Under the pieces are notes generated by a model. The model worked only from the letters and a program-made list of their open reading frames with translations. It did not search any database and was not told the origin of the DNA. DNA of 36,879 bases, taken from positions 1 through 36,879 of the forward strand of contig CATPBK010000132.1 in NCBI GenBank assembly GCA_955652705.1. Reading direction: 5' to 3'. The first letter of the stretch is position 1; every line of letters starts with the position of its first letter. The translations under genes and the position numbers were made by a program. Shown here one piece after another: positions 1 through 8,110 of the stretch. The stretch is from Candidatus Dormiibacterota bacterium. Its GTDB lineage: Bacteria; Chloroflexota; Dormibacteria; Dormibacterales; Dormibacteraceae.

Positions 1-15
1 GCTCCGCACAGCCCG

Positions 16-77
16 CGCCGGTGTCAAGGCCGCCGCAGGCGGGCGAGCGCAGGCGAGCCGGAGCCTTGATGCCGGCG
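16..77. repeat. Long imperfect inverted repeat
   Basis: Positions 16-30 and 63-77 pair over 15 nt with two mismatches (core CAAGGC / GCCTTG) around a GC-rich loop that can fold further. It lies upstream of the DUF58 gene. It could be a terminator of an upstream gene or a REP-like element; there is no T-run after it. Nothing coding is convincing in bases 1-142. Confidence 0.4.
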
Positions 78-83
78 TTGTCG

Positions 84-100
84 GGGGGGCAGAGCCCCCC
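84..100. repeat. Perfect G/C hairpin upstream of the DUF58 gene
   Basis: GGGGGGC-AGA-GCCCCCC forms a 7-bp perfect stem with a 3-nt loop, followed by AAGTAAG and not by a T-run. It sits about 40 bp before the DUF58 start. It may belong to the 3' end of the preceding transcript or to the leader of this one. Confidence 0.4.
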
Positions 101-142
101 AAGTAAGGGGGCCGCGATGGGCCACCGCGCTGGGGTGGAAGC

Positions 143-1270
143 GTGAGGCCGAGCTGGAGGCTCTTCGGGGCCCTGGTTCTCGGGGCGGTCATCTACCTGT
201 ACGGCGCGACCAGCGAGGTGGCCTGGCTCTTCCTTTTCGGCCTCCTGCTCTGGGCCGGCGCGCTCGCCATGCTCGGCTACTCCCGCTGGAACTCGCGCGG
301 AGTCGCCGCCTCTCTCCGCCTCCTGGCCGTCGAGTCCTCGCCGCTCTCGCCCTCCGGCGACCTGCCCGAGGCCGCGTTCCGGGATGCACCCCTGCCGGCC
401 CCCGTGTTCGAAAGGGATGTTGTCGACCTCGAGCTGGCACTTACCGTCACCGGCGGCAGCGCCCGCGGCCCAGCCCGCCTCGCAATCGATGTCGGCGGGC
501 GCCACGTCTCGGTCGGCACGGGACGCGTTCCAGCCGCCGGCTGGCGCCGGGTCGAGCGACTGGGGCCGGTCCCGCGGGGGTCGCTCGCCGCCTCGGCGCT
601 GACCCTCGAGACCGGCGACCCGCTCGGCTTCTTCCATCACCGGCAGCGCCACGCCGACCAGCGGGTGGCGGTCGTGCTGCCGCTTTTCAGCTCCCTAGCC
701 ACGTCCGTGCAGGTTCGCGAGGTGGAATCGGCTTTCACTGCCGTCCGGCCCGGTCACGGCAACGACCTCTACGGCGTGCGCGAGTACCGGGCCGGCGATC
801 CGCTGCGGCGGATCCACTGGCGGACGAGCGCCCGGCGCGGGGAGCTGGTGGTGCGTGAGTTCGAACCGCCCGGTCGGCGCATCGTCGGGCTCCTTCTGGA
901 CCCCGCGCCGGCAAGTCCCGCAGCCGCCGACCAGGTCGCGCGCCTGGCTGCTTCAGAGGCCTGGGACTGCCTCCGGTCCGGCGGCCGGGTGGTGGCCTGG
1001 TGTCCGGGCCGGGAGCCGTCGCGTCTCGATGAGAGCCGCAGCCTCTGGTCGATCCTCGAATGGCTAGCGCTCTACCCCGATCTGCCGGTTGACACGTCGG
1101 GGCCGCCTCGCGTTATGGACGCGATCGCTTTCCTGACGCGACCGGGGGGGCCGGCGCTTGACGCGCTGCAGGACTTGCAGGCCCGCGGCGCCGGCGTGCG
1201 GGCCTGGTTGGTGGGGGAAGGCGAGCTGGAGGTGCCCTACCAGGCCGCCGGCACGGAATGGCCCTTGTGA
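143..1270 (+). CDS. DUF58 domain-containing membrane protein
   Basis: A 375-residue protein with two hydrophobic segments near residues 8-48, then a soluble region. The hallmark DUF58 stretch lies near residues 205-240 (GNDLYGVREYRAGDPLRRIH, followed by WRTSARRGEL). DUF58 proteins usually occur with a MoxR AAA ATPase and a transglutaminase-like membrane protein; the last is the next gene, overlapping by 13 bp, so the two are one operon and the MoxR gene is expected just upstream of the window. Start: GTG at 143 preceded by a purine-rich GGGGTGGAAG that can act as ribosome binding site. The family is linked to envelope processes, but its biochemical role is not settled. Family assignment is confident, function is not. 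Confidence 0.85.
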   Translation: MRPSWRLFGALVLGAVIYLYGATSEVAWLFLFGLLLWAGALAMLGYSRWNSRGVAASLRLLAVESSPLSPSGDLPEAAFRDAPLPAPVFERDVVDLELALTVTGGSARGPARLAIDVGGRHVSVGTGRVPAAGWRRVERLGPVPRGSLAASALTLETGDPLGFFHHRQRHADQRVAVVLPLFSSLATSVQVREVESAFTAVRPGHGNDLYGVREYRAGDPLRRIHWRTSARRGELVVREFEPPGRRIVGLLLDPAPASPAAADQVARLAASEAWDCLRSGGRVVAWCPGREPSRLDESRSLWSILEWLALYPDLPVDTSGPPRVMDAIAFLTRPGGPALDALQDLQARGAGVRAWLVGEGELEVPYQAAGTEWPL

Positions 1271-3264
1271 GGCTGCTTCCCTGGTCGCCCGTCGAGGATT
1301 CCGGCGTCGCCCGGGCCTTTGCATTCGCCGCCTTCGCCGTCGGCTGCCTGGCGATCGCGGTTTATGGCCAGACGTACCTCGCCCCGGCCGGCACGCTGCT
1401 TCTCGCCGGCGCCGGCCATGCCTACAGCCACCGGCGTCGGCACGATCCGCCCGAGCGGATCCGGCAGGCGGTCATCGCCGGGCTGGTCTTCGCCTGCCTG
1501 GCCTACTTCGTTTTCGACAGCGTTCTCGCCGTTTTTGGCGGCAACCTTCCTCAGGCCAACTTCGTGATGCTGCTGGTAGCGGTCACCAGCTTCGAGCTCC
1601 GGACCCGCCGCAACCTCTACTCGACCATGTGGATGAGCCTGGCGCTCCTCTACCTGGCGGCCGTGTTCGCCTGGGACACCGCTTTCGCTGCCATCGTGCT
1701 GGCCTGGCTCCTCTGCCTGGCCGGCTTCTGGACGGCGTCGCACTTGAAGCGAATCGGTGCGCCCCACTTTCTGGTGCCCCGGGCGCCGCTGGCGGCTGCC
1801 TTGATCGCCGCGGTGGCGCTCGGCGGGGGCGCGTTCGTCCTGCTCCCCCAACCGTCGGCGCGGCCCGCCGGCCCGCTCATCATCTCGCTGCCGAGCTATG
1901 TCTCTTTCCGCGGCGAGCTGGAGAACCCGGCTTTGCCGCTGGTCGAGTTCGGAGCCGACCCGAGCGGATCCACTGCGAACGTCAACCTGCGCTACCGAGG
2001 TCGCCTCGGCGACCAGGTCGTCATGTACGTCCGGACCGGCGCTCCTGGCTACTGGCGCGGCCTCGTCTTCGATCGCTACGAGAAGGGCATCTGGACCGCG
2101 ACGCACTCGGAGACGCAGACCTTTCATGCCTACGTGGAGGCCCGTCAGCTGCCGCCTCCCCAAGGCCCTCAGCTCGGCAGTTTCGTCCAGGTCTACAGGA
2201 TCGTTCAGCCCATGGCCGGCGTGATCTACGCCGCCGCCCCCGTCGAGAGCATCTATTACCCCGCGGCCGAGATCAGGCGCGACTACTACGGAGACTGGCG
2301 GGCGCCGGCGCCGCACGCGGCCGGCACCACCTACTCGGTGGTTTCCGCCTTGCCCGACTACACGCCCGGCTCTCTCAGGAGGCTGGCCGGCCAGGACCCG
2401 GACCGAGAGCTCTATCCCCAGTACTACGACACCGGTTCGCTTTCGGAGCGCGCCAAGGGGCTGGCGGGCCAGCTGACGGCCGGGATCGATACCGCCGAGC
2501 GCTACGAGCTGGTGATGGCCCTGACCCGGAAGCTCGGCTCGGCTCCTTATCGCTACTCGCAGAACCTGGGCCGGGCGCCTCCCGGCCAGGATCCGATCGA
2601 CTGGTTCCTCTTCGACGCCAAGGTCGGCTACTGCGAGCAGTTCGCCACCGCGGAGACGCTGCTCCTGCGCAGCCTGGGCGTGCCTGCCCGCCTGGTGACC
2701 GGCTACTCCACGGGCGAGTACAGCCCGACGCTGGACCAGTCGGTGGTGCGCGCCCGCAACGCGCACGCCTGGGTCGAGGCGTACTTCCCCGGCCACGGCT
2801 GGGTGCCGGTCGACCCCTCGCCCGGCTTCGACCCGCTGGCGGCCACCCGGTTCCCCAACCGCTGGGCCACCTCCGGGCTCGCCCGCCTGATCCCGCACCT
2901 CACGATCGGCGCGCCGGCTGCGGCGCTGGGCTCGCTGGGCGCGCTGGCGGTTGGGCCGGGGCTGGCCGCGCTGCTGATCGTCCTGGTCGCCGCCTGCGGC
3001 TGGGTCTGGACCCGGCGGCGCCGCTGGGCTCGGTCGCGGAGCCCGGGCCAGTTCGAGCTGCTCCGCCTTTACCAACGGATCCAGCGCCGGTTGCGCCGGC
3101 GGCGACGACCGGCGGAGACGCCGTTGGAGTACCAGCACGCCGTCGCGGCGGGTGAGCTGGCCGAGCTCTTGTCCGACGTGACCGCGGCGGTGAACCGCGG
3201 GGCCTACGCGGAGCGCTGGCCCAGCCCGGCCGACGTGGAGGAGTTGACCGCCCGGCTATCCTGA
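1258..3264 (+). CDS. TgpA-like membrane transglutaminase
   Basis: A 668-residue protein. It has a hydrophobic N-terminal bundle of several membrane helices (about residues 15-190), a large extracytoplasmic region with a transglutaminase core, another membrane helix around residues 565-585, and a cytoplasmic tail like DUF4129 (about 595-668). The catalytic triad is visible: Cys459 in GYCEQFATAETLL, His503 in NAHAWVEAYF and Asp519 in WVPVDPSPGF. This order matches the TgpA/DUF3488 family. Start ATG 1258 overlaps the DUF58 gene by 13 bp, which suggests translational coupling. The substrate is unknown; such proteins are thought to crosslink or cleave peptide bonds at the cell envelope. Confidence 0.88.
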   Translation: MALVRLLPWSPVEDSGVARAFAFAAFAVGCLAIAVYGQTYLAPAGTLLLAGAGHAYSHRRRHDPPERIRQAVIAGLVFACLAYFVFDSVLAVFGGNLPQANFVMLLVAVTSFELRTRRNLYSTMWMSLALLYLAAVFAWDTAFAAIVLAWLLCLAGFWTASHLKRIGAPHFLVPRAPLAAALIAAVALGGGAFVLLPQPSARPAGPLIISLPSYVSFRGELENPALPLVEFGADPSGSTANVNLRYRGRLGDQVVMYVRTGAPGYWRGLVFDRYEKGIWTATHSETQTFHAYVEARQLPPPQGPQLGSFVQVYRIVQPMAGVIYAAAPVESIYYPAAEIRRDYYGDWRAPAPHAAGTTYSVVSALPDYTPGSLRRLAGQDPDRELYPQYYDTGSLSERAKGLAGQLTAGIDTAERYELVMALTRKLGSAPYRYSQNLGRAPPGQDPIDWFLFDAKVGYCEQFATAETLLLRSLGVPARLVTGYSTGEYSPTLDQSVVRARNAHAWVEAYFPGHGWVPVDPSPGFDPLAATRFPNRWATSGLARLIPHLTIGAPAAALGSLGALAVGPGLAALLIVLVAACGWVWTRRRRWARSRSPGQFELLRLYQRIQRRLRRRRRPAETPLEYQHAVAAGELAELLSDVTAAVNRGAYAERWPSPADVEELTARLS

Positions 3265-3270
3265 TCAGCG

Positions 3271-5058
3271 GTGGCACAAGCGACGACTTCGACGGGCGCC
3301 GAAAACGTCCGTTGGGACCTCTCCGACCTCTACTCATCACCGACTGATCCGAGGATCGAGGCGGTGCTCGCGGAAGGTCTCGAGCAGGCCGAGCGGTTCG
3401 AATCCGACTACCGCGGCCGGGTCACCCAACTCGAGCCGGGTGACTTCGCCCACATGTTCGAGCGGCTGGAGCAGATGCAGGAAAGCGTCTCGCTGCCGGC
3501 GGTGTATGCGCAGCTGCTGCACAGCCAGAACACGGCCGACCCCGCGGCCGGTCGGCTGGTGGCACGGGTGGAGGAGGCCGGTTCGCAGCGCGGCCGGCAT
3601 ACCGTCTTCTTCCCGCTCGAGCTGGCCGAGCTGACCGACGAGCAGGTGGCCAGCCTTTTCGCCGATCCCCGGGTGGCGCCGTACCGGCATGCGGTCGAGG
3701 AGGCCAGGAAGTACCGGCCGCACAACCTCTCCGAGGTGGAGGAGCGGCTGCTCACCGACCGCGCGCCGGTTTCGACGTCAGCCTGGGTCCGCCTCTTCGA
3801 GGAGCTCGCCTCCGCCATCAAGGTGCCGATCGGTGACGAGACGATGCCCCTGGACAAGGCCCTGGCCCGGCTGCACGAGCCCGACCGGAGCCGCCGGCGC
3901 GAGGCCAGCGCCAGCGTGACCCAGGCGCTGCGCCAGGACATCCGGACGCGCGCCTACGTCTTCAATACCGTTCTCCAGGATCGCGCCATCGACGACCGCC
4001 TGCGCAAGTACCCCAACTGGGTCAGCTTCCGGAACCTGGCCAACGAGACTTCGGACGAGGCGGTGCAGGCGCTGGTCGATGCGGTCACCGGCCGTTACGA
4101 GATGGTGGCCCGCTACTACCGCGTCAAGAAGCGCCTGCTGAACGTCGACGAGCTGTTCGAGTGGGACCGCTACGCGCCCATCGAAGACGTGAGCACGGAG
4201 CTTAGCTGGGAGGACGCGAAGGAGCTCGTGCTCGGGTCTTACGCGCGCTTCTCAGACCAGGCCGGGCGGTTGCTGGGGGAATTCTTCGAGAAGCCCTGGA
4301 TCGACGCGCCGGTGATGGAGAACAAGCGCGGAGGCGCGTTCTGCATGGGCGTGACGCCCAAGTTCCACCCATACGTGCTTTTGAACTTCACCGGCCGCCT
4401 GCGCGACGCGCTGACGCTCGCACACGAGCTCGGCCACGGCCTCCACGACCGGCTCGCCGCGCGGCAGAACATCTTCGACTATCACCCTCCGTTGACCCTC
4501 GCCGAGACCGCCTCCGTGTTCGGCGAGGCGCTCACGTTCGACCGGATCATGGCCGACGAGCGCGATCCCAAGGTCCGTCTTTCGATGCTCTGCCACCAGG
4601 TCGAGGACGCCTTCGCCACTGTCTTCAGGCAAGTCGCCTTCAACCGCTTCGAAGACGCCGCCCACACGGGTCGCCGGAAGGAAGGCGAGCTTTCCGTCGA
4701 CCAGCTCGGCGAGGTCTGGCAGGCCTCCCTGCGGCCGATGTTCGGCGACTCGGTCACCTTGACCGAGGACCACAAGGCGTGGTGGAGCTACATCCCACAC
4801 TTCATCTTCGCGCCAGGCTATGTGTACGCCTACGCCTTCGGCAACCTGCTGGCACTCTCCGTCTACCGCCGCTACCAGGAGGCTGGGCCCAGCTTCGTCC
4901 AGAAGTACCTGGACTTCCTCGCCGCCGGCGGCTCGACGCGCCCCGACGAGCTGGTCAGGACACTCGACATGGACATCACAGACCCGGGGTTCTGGGATCG
5001 CGGACTCGACATCCTCGACGGGATGGTCAAGCAGATCGAGGAGCTGGCCGGGGACTGA
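3271..5058 (+). CDS. pepF: M3-family oligoendopeptidase F-like metallopeptidase
   Basis: A 595-residue zinc metallopeptidase of family M3 (oligoendopeptidase F type), a normal length for the group. The HExxH zinc motif is at residues 385-389 (AHELGHGLHD), with Glu412 in ETASVFGEAL as probable third zinc ligand. No signal peptide or membrane segment is visible, so it should act in the cytoplasm on short peptides. GTG at 3271 starts 6 bp after the transglutaminase stop, so it may be cotranscribed with the preceding pair. The gene ends one base before the stop of the convergent cysteine-peptidase gene. The family is certain; PepF in the strict sense is a family-level label. Confidence 0.92.
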   Translation: MAQATTSTGAENVRWDLSDLYSSPTDPRIEAVLAEGLEQAERFESDYRGRVTQLEPGDFAHMFERLEQMQESVSLPAVYAQLLHSQNTADPAAGRLVARVEEAGSQRGRHTVFFPLELAELTDEQVASLFADPRVAPYRHAVEEARKYRPHNLSEVEERLLTDRAPVSTSAWVRLFEELASAIKVPIGDETMPLDKALARLHEPDRSRRREASASVTQALRQDIRTRAYVFNTVLQDRAIDDRLRKYPNWVSFRNLANETSDEAVQALVDAVTGRYEMVARYYRVKKRLLNVDELFEWDRYAPIEDVSTELSWEDAKELVLGSYARFSDQAGRLLGEFFEKPWIDAPVMENKRGGAFCMGVTPKFHPYVLLNFTGRLRDALTLAHELGHGLHDRLAARQNIFDYHPPLTLAETASVFGEALTFDRIMADERDPKVRLSMLCHQVEDAFATVFRQVAFNRFEDAAHTGRRKEGELSVDQLGEVWQASLRPMFGDSVTLTEDHKAWWSYIPHFIFAPGYVYAYAFGNLLALSVYRRYQEAGPSFVQKYLDFLAAGGSTRPDELVRTLDMDITDPGFWDRGLDILDGMVKQIEELAGD

Positions 5059-5059
5059 G

Positions 5060-5611
5060 TCAGCGCACTGCTGGCAGCGGTCTGAGCCGCGTCGCCGCGG
5101 TGGCGATCCCCGGCCGCGGCCACTCCTGCAGGTGCTCCAGGTTCGGGTCGAGCACCGTCCACCCGGGCGGCTCCACTCGGACCAGCACCACGCTGTGCCC
5201 ACCGGTCGAGTAAGTCGCCGGGTGCAGCGGGTTCCATCCCCAGGTACCGTACTGGTCCGACTTCTCCTGACCCCAGGCGAGGTGGACGATGAGACCCTCG
5301 CCTTGCCGCGGCCGGAGCGGCCAGAACGGGACGACGATCCCGGTTCGAGAGTTGACGCGCAATCCGCCGGCGCGAGCCAGCGACTCGATCCGGAGGTCGA
5401 GCGGCGCCCGGCGGCCGGGCAGGGAGACGTAGTCGAGGAGCGCTGGCGCGCCGAACTCGGAGCCCGCCAGGAATGTCGATCCGGTCGCCAGGTCTGGCAG
5501 CGAATCCACGCCCAGTCCGCCGAGGGCCGCCAGGACCGCCGCCGAGGTGCAGGCGGACCCCTGGTTGCGGACCCAGCTCGCTTCCAACCTGTTCTCGTAT
5601 ACGAAACGCAC
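5060..5611 (-). CDS. Papain-fold (C39/C1-like) cysteine peptidase-like protein
   Basis: A 183-residue protein with a papain-like layout: NQGSACTSAAVLAAL with Cys21, STGGHSVVLVRVE with His139, and WTVLDPN with Asp155 or Asn157 as third residue. No signal peptide is seen, and the length fits a bare Peptidase_C39_2-type domain. The start is GTG 5611. Seven bases upstream on this strand is TATAAC (5624-5619), a near-consensus -10 element, so the mRNA is probably leaderless. It diverges from the sigma factor gene with only 17 bp between. The substrate is unknown. A C1-like assignment cannot be excluded. Confidence 0.7.
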   Translation of the reverse strand: MRFVYENRLEASWVRNQGSACTSAAVLAALGGLGVDSLPDLATGSTFLAGSEFGAPALLDYVSLPGRRAPLDLRIESLARAGGLRVNSRTGIVVPFWPLRPRQGEGLIVHLAWGQEKSDQYGTWGWNPLHPATYSTGGHSVVLVRVEPPGWTVLDPNLEHLQEWPRPGIATAATRLRPLPAVR

Positions 5612-5614
5612 CGC

Positions 5615-5624
5615 TATCGTTATA
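5615..5624. promoter_or_regulatory. Overlapping divergent -10 elements (cysteine peptidase / sigma factor)
   Basis: In the 17-bp gap the minus strand reads TATAAC, 7 nt before GTG 5611. The plus strand reads TATCGT at 5615-5620, 8 nt before ATG 5629. Both spacings fit leaderless transcripts. No clear -35 boxes were identified. Confidence 0.5.
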
Positions 5625-5628
5625 CGGA

Positions 5629-6174
5629 ATGGCCCAACCGCAGCGTATGGAAGAAGACATGCCCCCCAGACCTACCGCACCCCGATCCGCCGCTGATGAA
5701 CGCGAGCTGGTGATCCGGGCGCAGCGCTACGAACCGGAGGCCCTCGAAGAGATCTATGAGACGTATTTCGACGCCGTCTATGGGGCCGTCTTCGCGCGCG
5801 TGGGCGACCACACTGTGGCCGAGGAGGTCACCGGGCAGGCGTTCCTCAAAGCCCTCGAGGGGTTCCCGAAGTACCACCACCTCCCGGGCGGCCTGCACCC
5901 CTGGCTCCAGTACCTGGCCGCCCGCGAGCTCCGGGCGCATGGCTGGCAACCGACTCCCGGGCGCCACCCGGTGCACGAGGTCGATGAGTTCCGGGCGGCC
6001 CTGGCTGAGCTGACCCCCGAGCAGCAGGAGGTGCTCACCATGCGCTTCCTGGTCGGTATGCCGGTCGAGGAGGCGGCGGCCGGGACGGGGCGGCGGCGCG
6101 GGCAGGTGCGAGCGCTCCAGCACCGGGCGCTGCAGGCGCTGCGGCGGCTCCTGGCCGCGCGGGAGGCCGCCTGA
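5629..6174 (+). CDS. ECF-like sigma-70 family RNA polymerase sigma factor
   Basis: A 181-residue protein with a sigma-70 region 2 (residues about 20-75: EALEEIYETYFDAVYGAVFARVGDHTVAEEVTGQAF, read in short blocks) and a region 4 helix-turn-helix near the C-terminus (LTPEQQEVLTMRFLVGMPVEEAA, again in blocks). This is the ECF layout without regions 1 and 3. The start is uncertain: ATG 5629 fits a leaderless transcript from TATCGT, whereas ATG 5659 has a GGAAG ribosome binding site 5 nt upstream and would give 171 residues. The stop overlaps the next gene's ATG by one base (TGATG), so the two are coupled. The downstream membrane protein is probably its regulator. Confidence 0.85.
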   Translation: MAQPQRMEEDMPPRPTAPRSAADERELVIRAQRYEPEALEEIYETYFDAVYGAVFARVGDHTVAEEVTGQAFLKALEGFPKYHHLPGGLHPWLQYLAARELRAHGWQPTPGRHPVHEVDEFRAALAELTPEQQEVLTMRFLVGMPVEEAAAGTGRRRGQVRALQHRALQALRRLLAAREAA

Positions 6175-7016
6175 TGCTGGTGGAGTCGACGCCCAAGCAG
6201 CTGGAAGAGGCACTGAGCCGGCGGCGCGAGGGCGCGTCGCTGGCGGGCGCGACCGGGCTGACGCCGGCCGCGGGCGAGCTGGAGCACCTGGTCGCGCTGG
6301 CCGAGCGGATTGAACGCATGCCGAAGGAACCCGCCCCGCCCGGGGCGCGCGACCGAGCGCGGAGTCGCTTCCTGGCCGCCGGGGACCACCACCGCGCCAG
6401 CTGGGTCCACCAGCATCGCCTGCCGCACCGCACGGCCAGGCACCCGGCGCCACACCACCCGTTCCGCAACTTCTTCCTGCTCGGGACGGCGCTCGTGATC
6501 GCGCTCGTGGGCGGCGCGGGCCTGGCCCTGGCCGCGGGCTTGAGCGAGCCGGATGGCCAGCTCTACCCGGTCAAGACCATGGGCCAGCGGGTCGTGCTGG
6601 CGCTCACGTCCGACCCGGTGACCAAGGCCGGCACCGAGGTCGACCTGGCCAACCAGCGGTTCCAGGACGCGGAGGGCATGGCCGCCAAAGGCAAAGGCGG
6701 CCTCACCGTCAGCTCGCTGTCCGCCTATTACTCCTACCTGCGCGACGCCAGCGCCAGGCTGAGCGGGAAGGCTCACGACGCTCGCTGGAAGCAGGTGCGG
6801 GACAGGCTGCTCGCGGTCAAGTCGAAGACGCCCACGGAGGTCGAGCGGGGCCTCTCCGAGCACAACGACACCGTCCACCTGGGCCAGGTCCGCCAGCTCG
6901 AGAAGGACTTCGCCGCCGACAGCAAGCGCATGGACCTCGCGCTGGGCCTGGCGCCGCCGGCGAAGAGCCCGGGCAACAGCGTCGACTCCCCGCCTTCGCC
7001 CTCGCCTGTCCCTTAG
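6174..7016 (+). CDS. DUF5667 domain membrane protein, putative anti-sigma partner
   Basis: A 280-residue protein: cytoplasmic N-terminal region of about 95 residues, one membrane helix at about 98-120 (FFLLGTALVIALVGGAGLAL), then an extracytoplasmic helical domain starting GLSEPDGQLYPVKTMGQRVV that resembles DUF5667, and a Pro/Ser-rich end. It is coupled to the ECF-like sigma factor by a one-base overlap. In such pairs the membrane protein often acts as anti-sigma factor; that role here is inference, as no zinc-binding HxxxCxxC motif is seen in the N-terminus. It ends with a 4-bp overlap with the convergent Ldh2-family gene. Confidence 0.7.
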   Translation: MLVESTPKQLEEALSRRREGASLAGATGLTPAAGELEHLVALAERIERMPKEPAPPGARDRARSRFLAAGDHHRASWVHQHRLPHRTARHPAPHHPFRNFFLLGTALVIALVGGAGLALAAGLSEPDGQLYPVKTMGQRVVLALTSDPVTKAGTEVDLANQRFQDAEGMAAKGKGGLTVSSLSAYYSYLRDASARLSGKAHDARWKQVRDRLLAVKSKTPTEVERGLSEHNDTVHLGQVRQLEKDFAADSKRMDLALGLAPPAKSPGNSVDSPPSPSPVP

Positions 7017-8092
7017 CGCCGGCGCTCCAGCGGCTCTACGCCGAGCCGTGCCGCCACCCCGCCCAGTTCGCTGAGCACCGCCTCCGGAACCGGGACGCCG
7101 TCGCGCCGGCGCCGCTCCCGGCTCTGCCGCTCGGGATCGCCAGGCACCAGGACGGCGGCCACGCCATCGGCGGGCGGTTGCGCGCGGAGCGCTTCGAGCA
7201 TGGCGGCGACCCGGCGTCGATAGTCAGCGCCGTCGCCGAACCAGTCAGGGTCGATCGCCTCCACGAAAACGCCCGCCATCCAGGGTTCCCGGCCCTGCGT
7301 TGAGCCGGTTCCCGCGCTGGTGGCCGTGCCTTCCACGAGCATGGCGAAGCCGCCTACGAGGGCCGCGGACAGCGCCAGTCCGTAGCCCTTGTGGCCGGCT
7401 ACCTGGCCGCCCATCGGGAGCAGCGCGCCTCCGGCGTAGTAGTCGTTCGGATCGGTGGTGGCTGCCCCCTGGCTATCCACGATCACACCGGGCGAGACCG
7501 GCGCCCGCTTCGCCCGGGCCAGCCGGACCTTGCCCTCGGCAACGCCCGAGGTGGCGGCATCGAAGACCATGGCGTCACCCTCGGCGGGGACTCCGATCGA
7601 CCAGGGATTGGTGCCCAGGAACCGGGCAGCGCCCCCGAACGGCGCCACCCCTCCGGCGCCCACCACGCCAACCGTGACGATCCCGACCAGGCCGGCCGCG
7701 GCGGCGGTCTCCGTGTAGTCGCCGAGGCGGCCGATGTGGTTGGCGCGCACCACCGTGGCGGCGGCCAGGCCGTGCCGGCGGGCGGACTGCAGGCACCACT
7801 CCAGCGCCAGCGCGGTCGCCGGGTGGCCGAACCCGTGGCGGCTGTCGACGATGGCGACGGCACCACGCTTGCGCAGCAGGGCGGGGCGGACGCCAGGCCG
7901 GAGTACTCCCTGGTCCGCCTCCCTCGCGTACTGCACGATTCGGAGAACCCCATGGGAGTCGTGGCCGGCCAGGTTGGCGCGTGCCAGGTGGCCGGCGACG
8001 GCGGTCGCGATGTCGTCCGGCGCGCCCATCGCCTGGCAGCAGTCCGTGGCAAACTTTTCCAGCGCCGAAATGGGCAGAAGCGTGTCAGGCAG
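7013..8092 (-). CDS. Ldh2-family malate/L-lactate/ureidoglycolate-type dehydrogenase
   Basis: An NAD(P)-dependent 2-hydroxyacid oxidoreductase of the Ldh2 family. Family motifs: GHDSHGVLRIVQYAR, LGTNPWSIGVPA, VFDAATSGVAEGKV and GHKGYGLALSAALVGG. The first ATG (8029) would remove a conserved-looking N-terminal helix: the 21 codons upstream read PDTLLPISALEKFATDCCQ and continue straight into the family's AMGAPDDIATAVAGHL. An in-frame TAG lies a few codons further up, and no ATG, GTG or TTG exists between. I therefore place the start at CTG 8092, giving 359 residues, normal for the family. The substrate (malate, lactate, ureidoglycolate or a sugar acid) cannot be told from sequence. It diverges from the sugar kinase across 18 bp. 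Confidence 0.85.
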   Translation of the reverse strand: MPDTLLPISALEKFATDCCQAMGAPDDIATAVAGHLARANLAGHDSHGVLRIVQYAREADQGVLRPGVRPALLRKRGAVAIVDSRHGFGHPATALALEWCLQSARRHGLAAATVVRANHIGRLGDYTETAAAAGLVGIVTVGVVGAGGVAPFGGAARFLGTNPWSIGVPAEGDAMVFDAATSGVAEGKVRLARAKRAPVSPGVIVDSQGAATTDPNDYYAGGALLPMGGQVAGHKGYGLALSAALVGGFAMLVEGTATSAGTGSTQGREPWMAGVFVEAIDPDWFGDGADYRRRVAAMLEALRAQPPADGVAAVLVPGDPERQSRERRRRDGVPVPEAVLSELGGVAARLGVEPLERRR

Positions 8093-8097
8093 AGAAC

Positions 8098-8104
8098 TAG
8101 ACTA
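8098..8104. promoter_or_regulatory. Symmetric -10 core between divergent CTG-start genes
   Basis: TAGACTA reads TAGACT on plus (7 nt before the kinase CTG at 8111) and TAGTCT on minus (6 nt before the dehydrogenase CTG at 8092). It sits inside CTAGACTAG, a near-palindrome. Both genes would have leaderless mRNAs from one bidirectional promoter. The same TAGACT precedes the tRNA-Ser gene. Confidence 0.5.
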
Positions 8105-8110
8105 GGTGGT

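Noticed and set aside
1158-3155. Large overlapping frames on both strands across the transglutaminase gene
   Set aside because: High GC opens long shadow frames; these have Arg/Pro/Ala-rich content and no domains, while the TgpA frame shows a full catalytic triad.
8106-8108. GTG as kinase start
   Set aside because: It is out of frame with the kinase and runs into a TAG after seven codons.
7391-8110. Long upstream extension of the kinase reading frame (would give 732 residues)
   Set aside because: The added region lies antisense to the conserved Ldh2-family gene and reads as low-complexity Arg/Gly-rich sequence; FGGY kinases begin just before GALDIGTSS.
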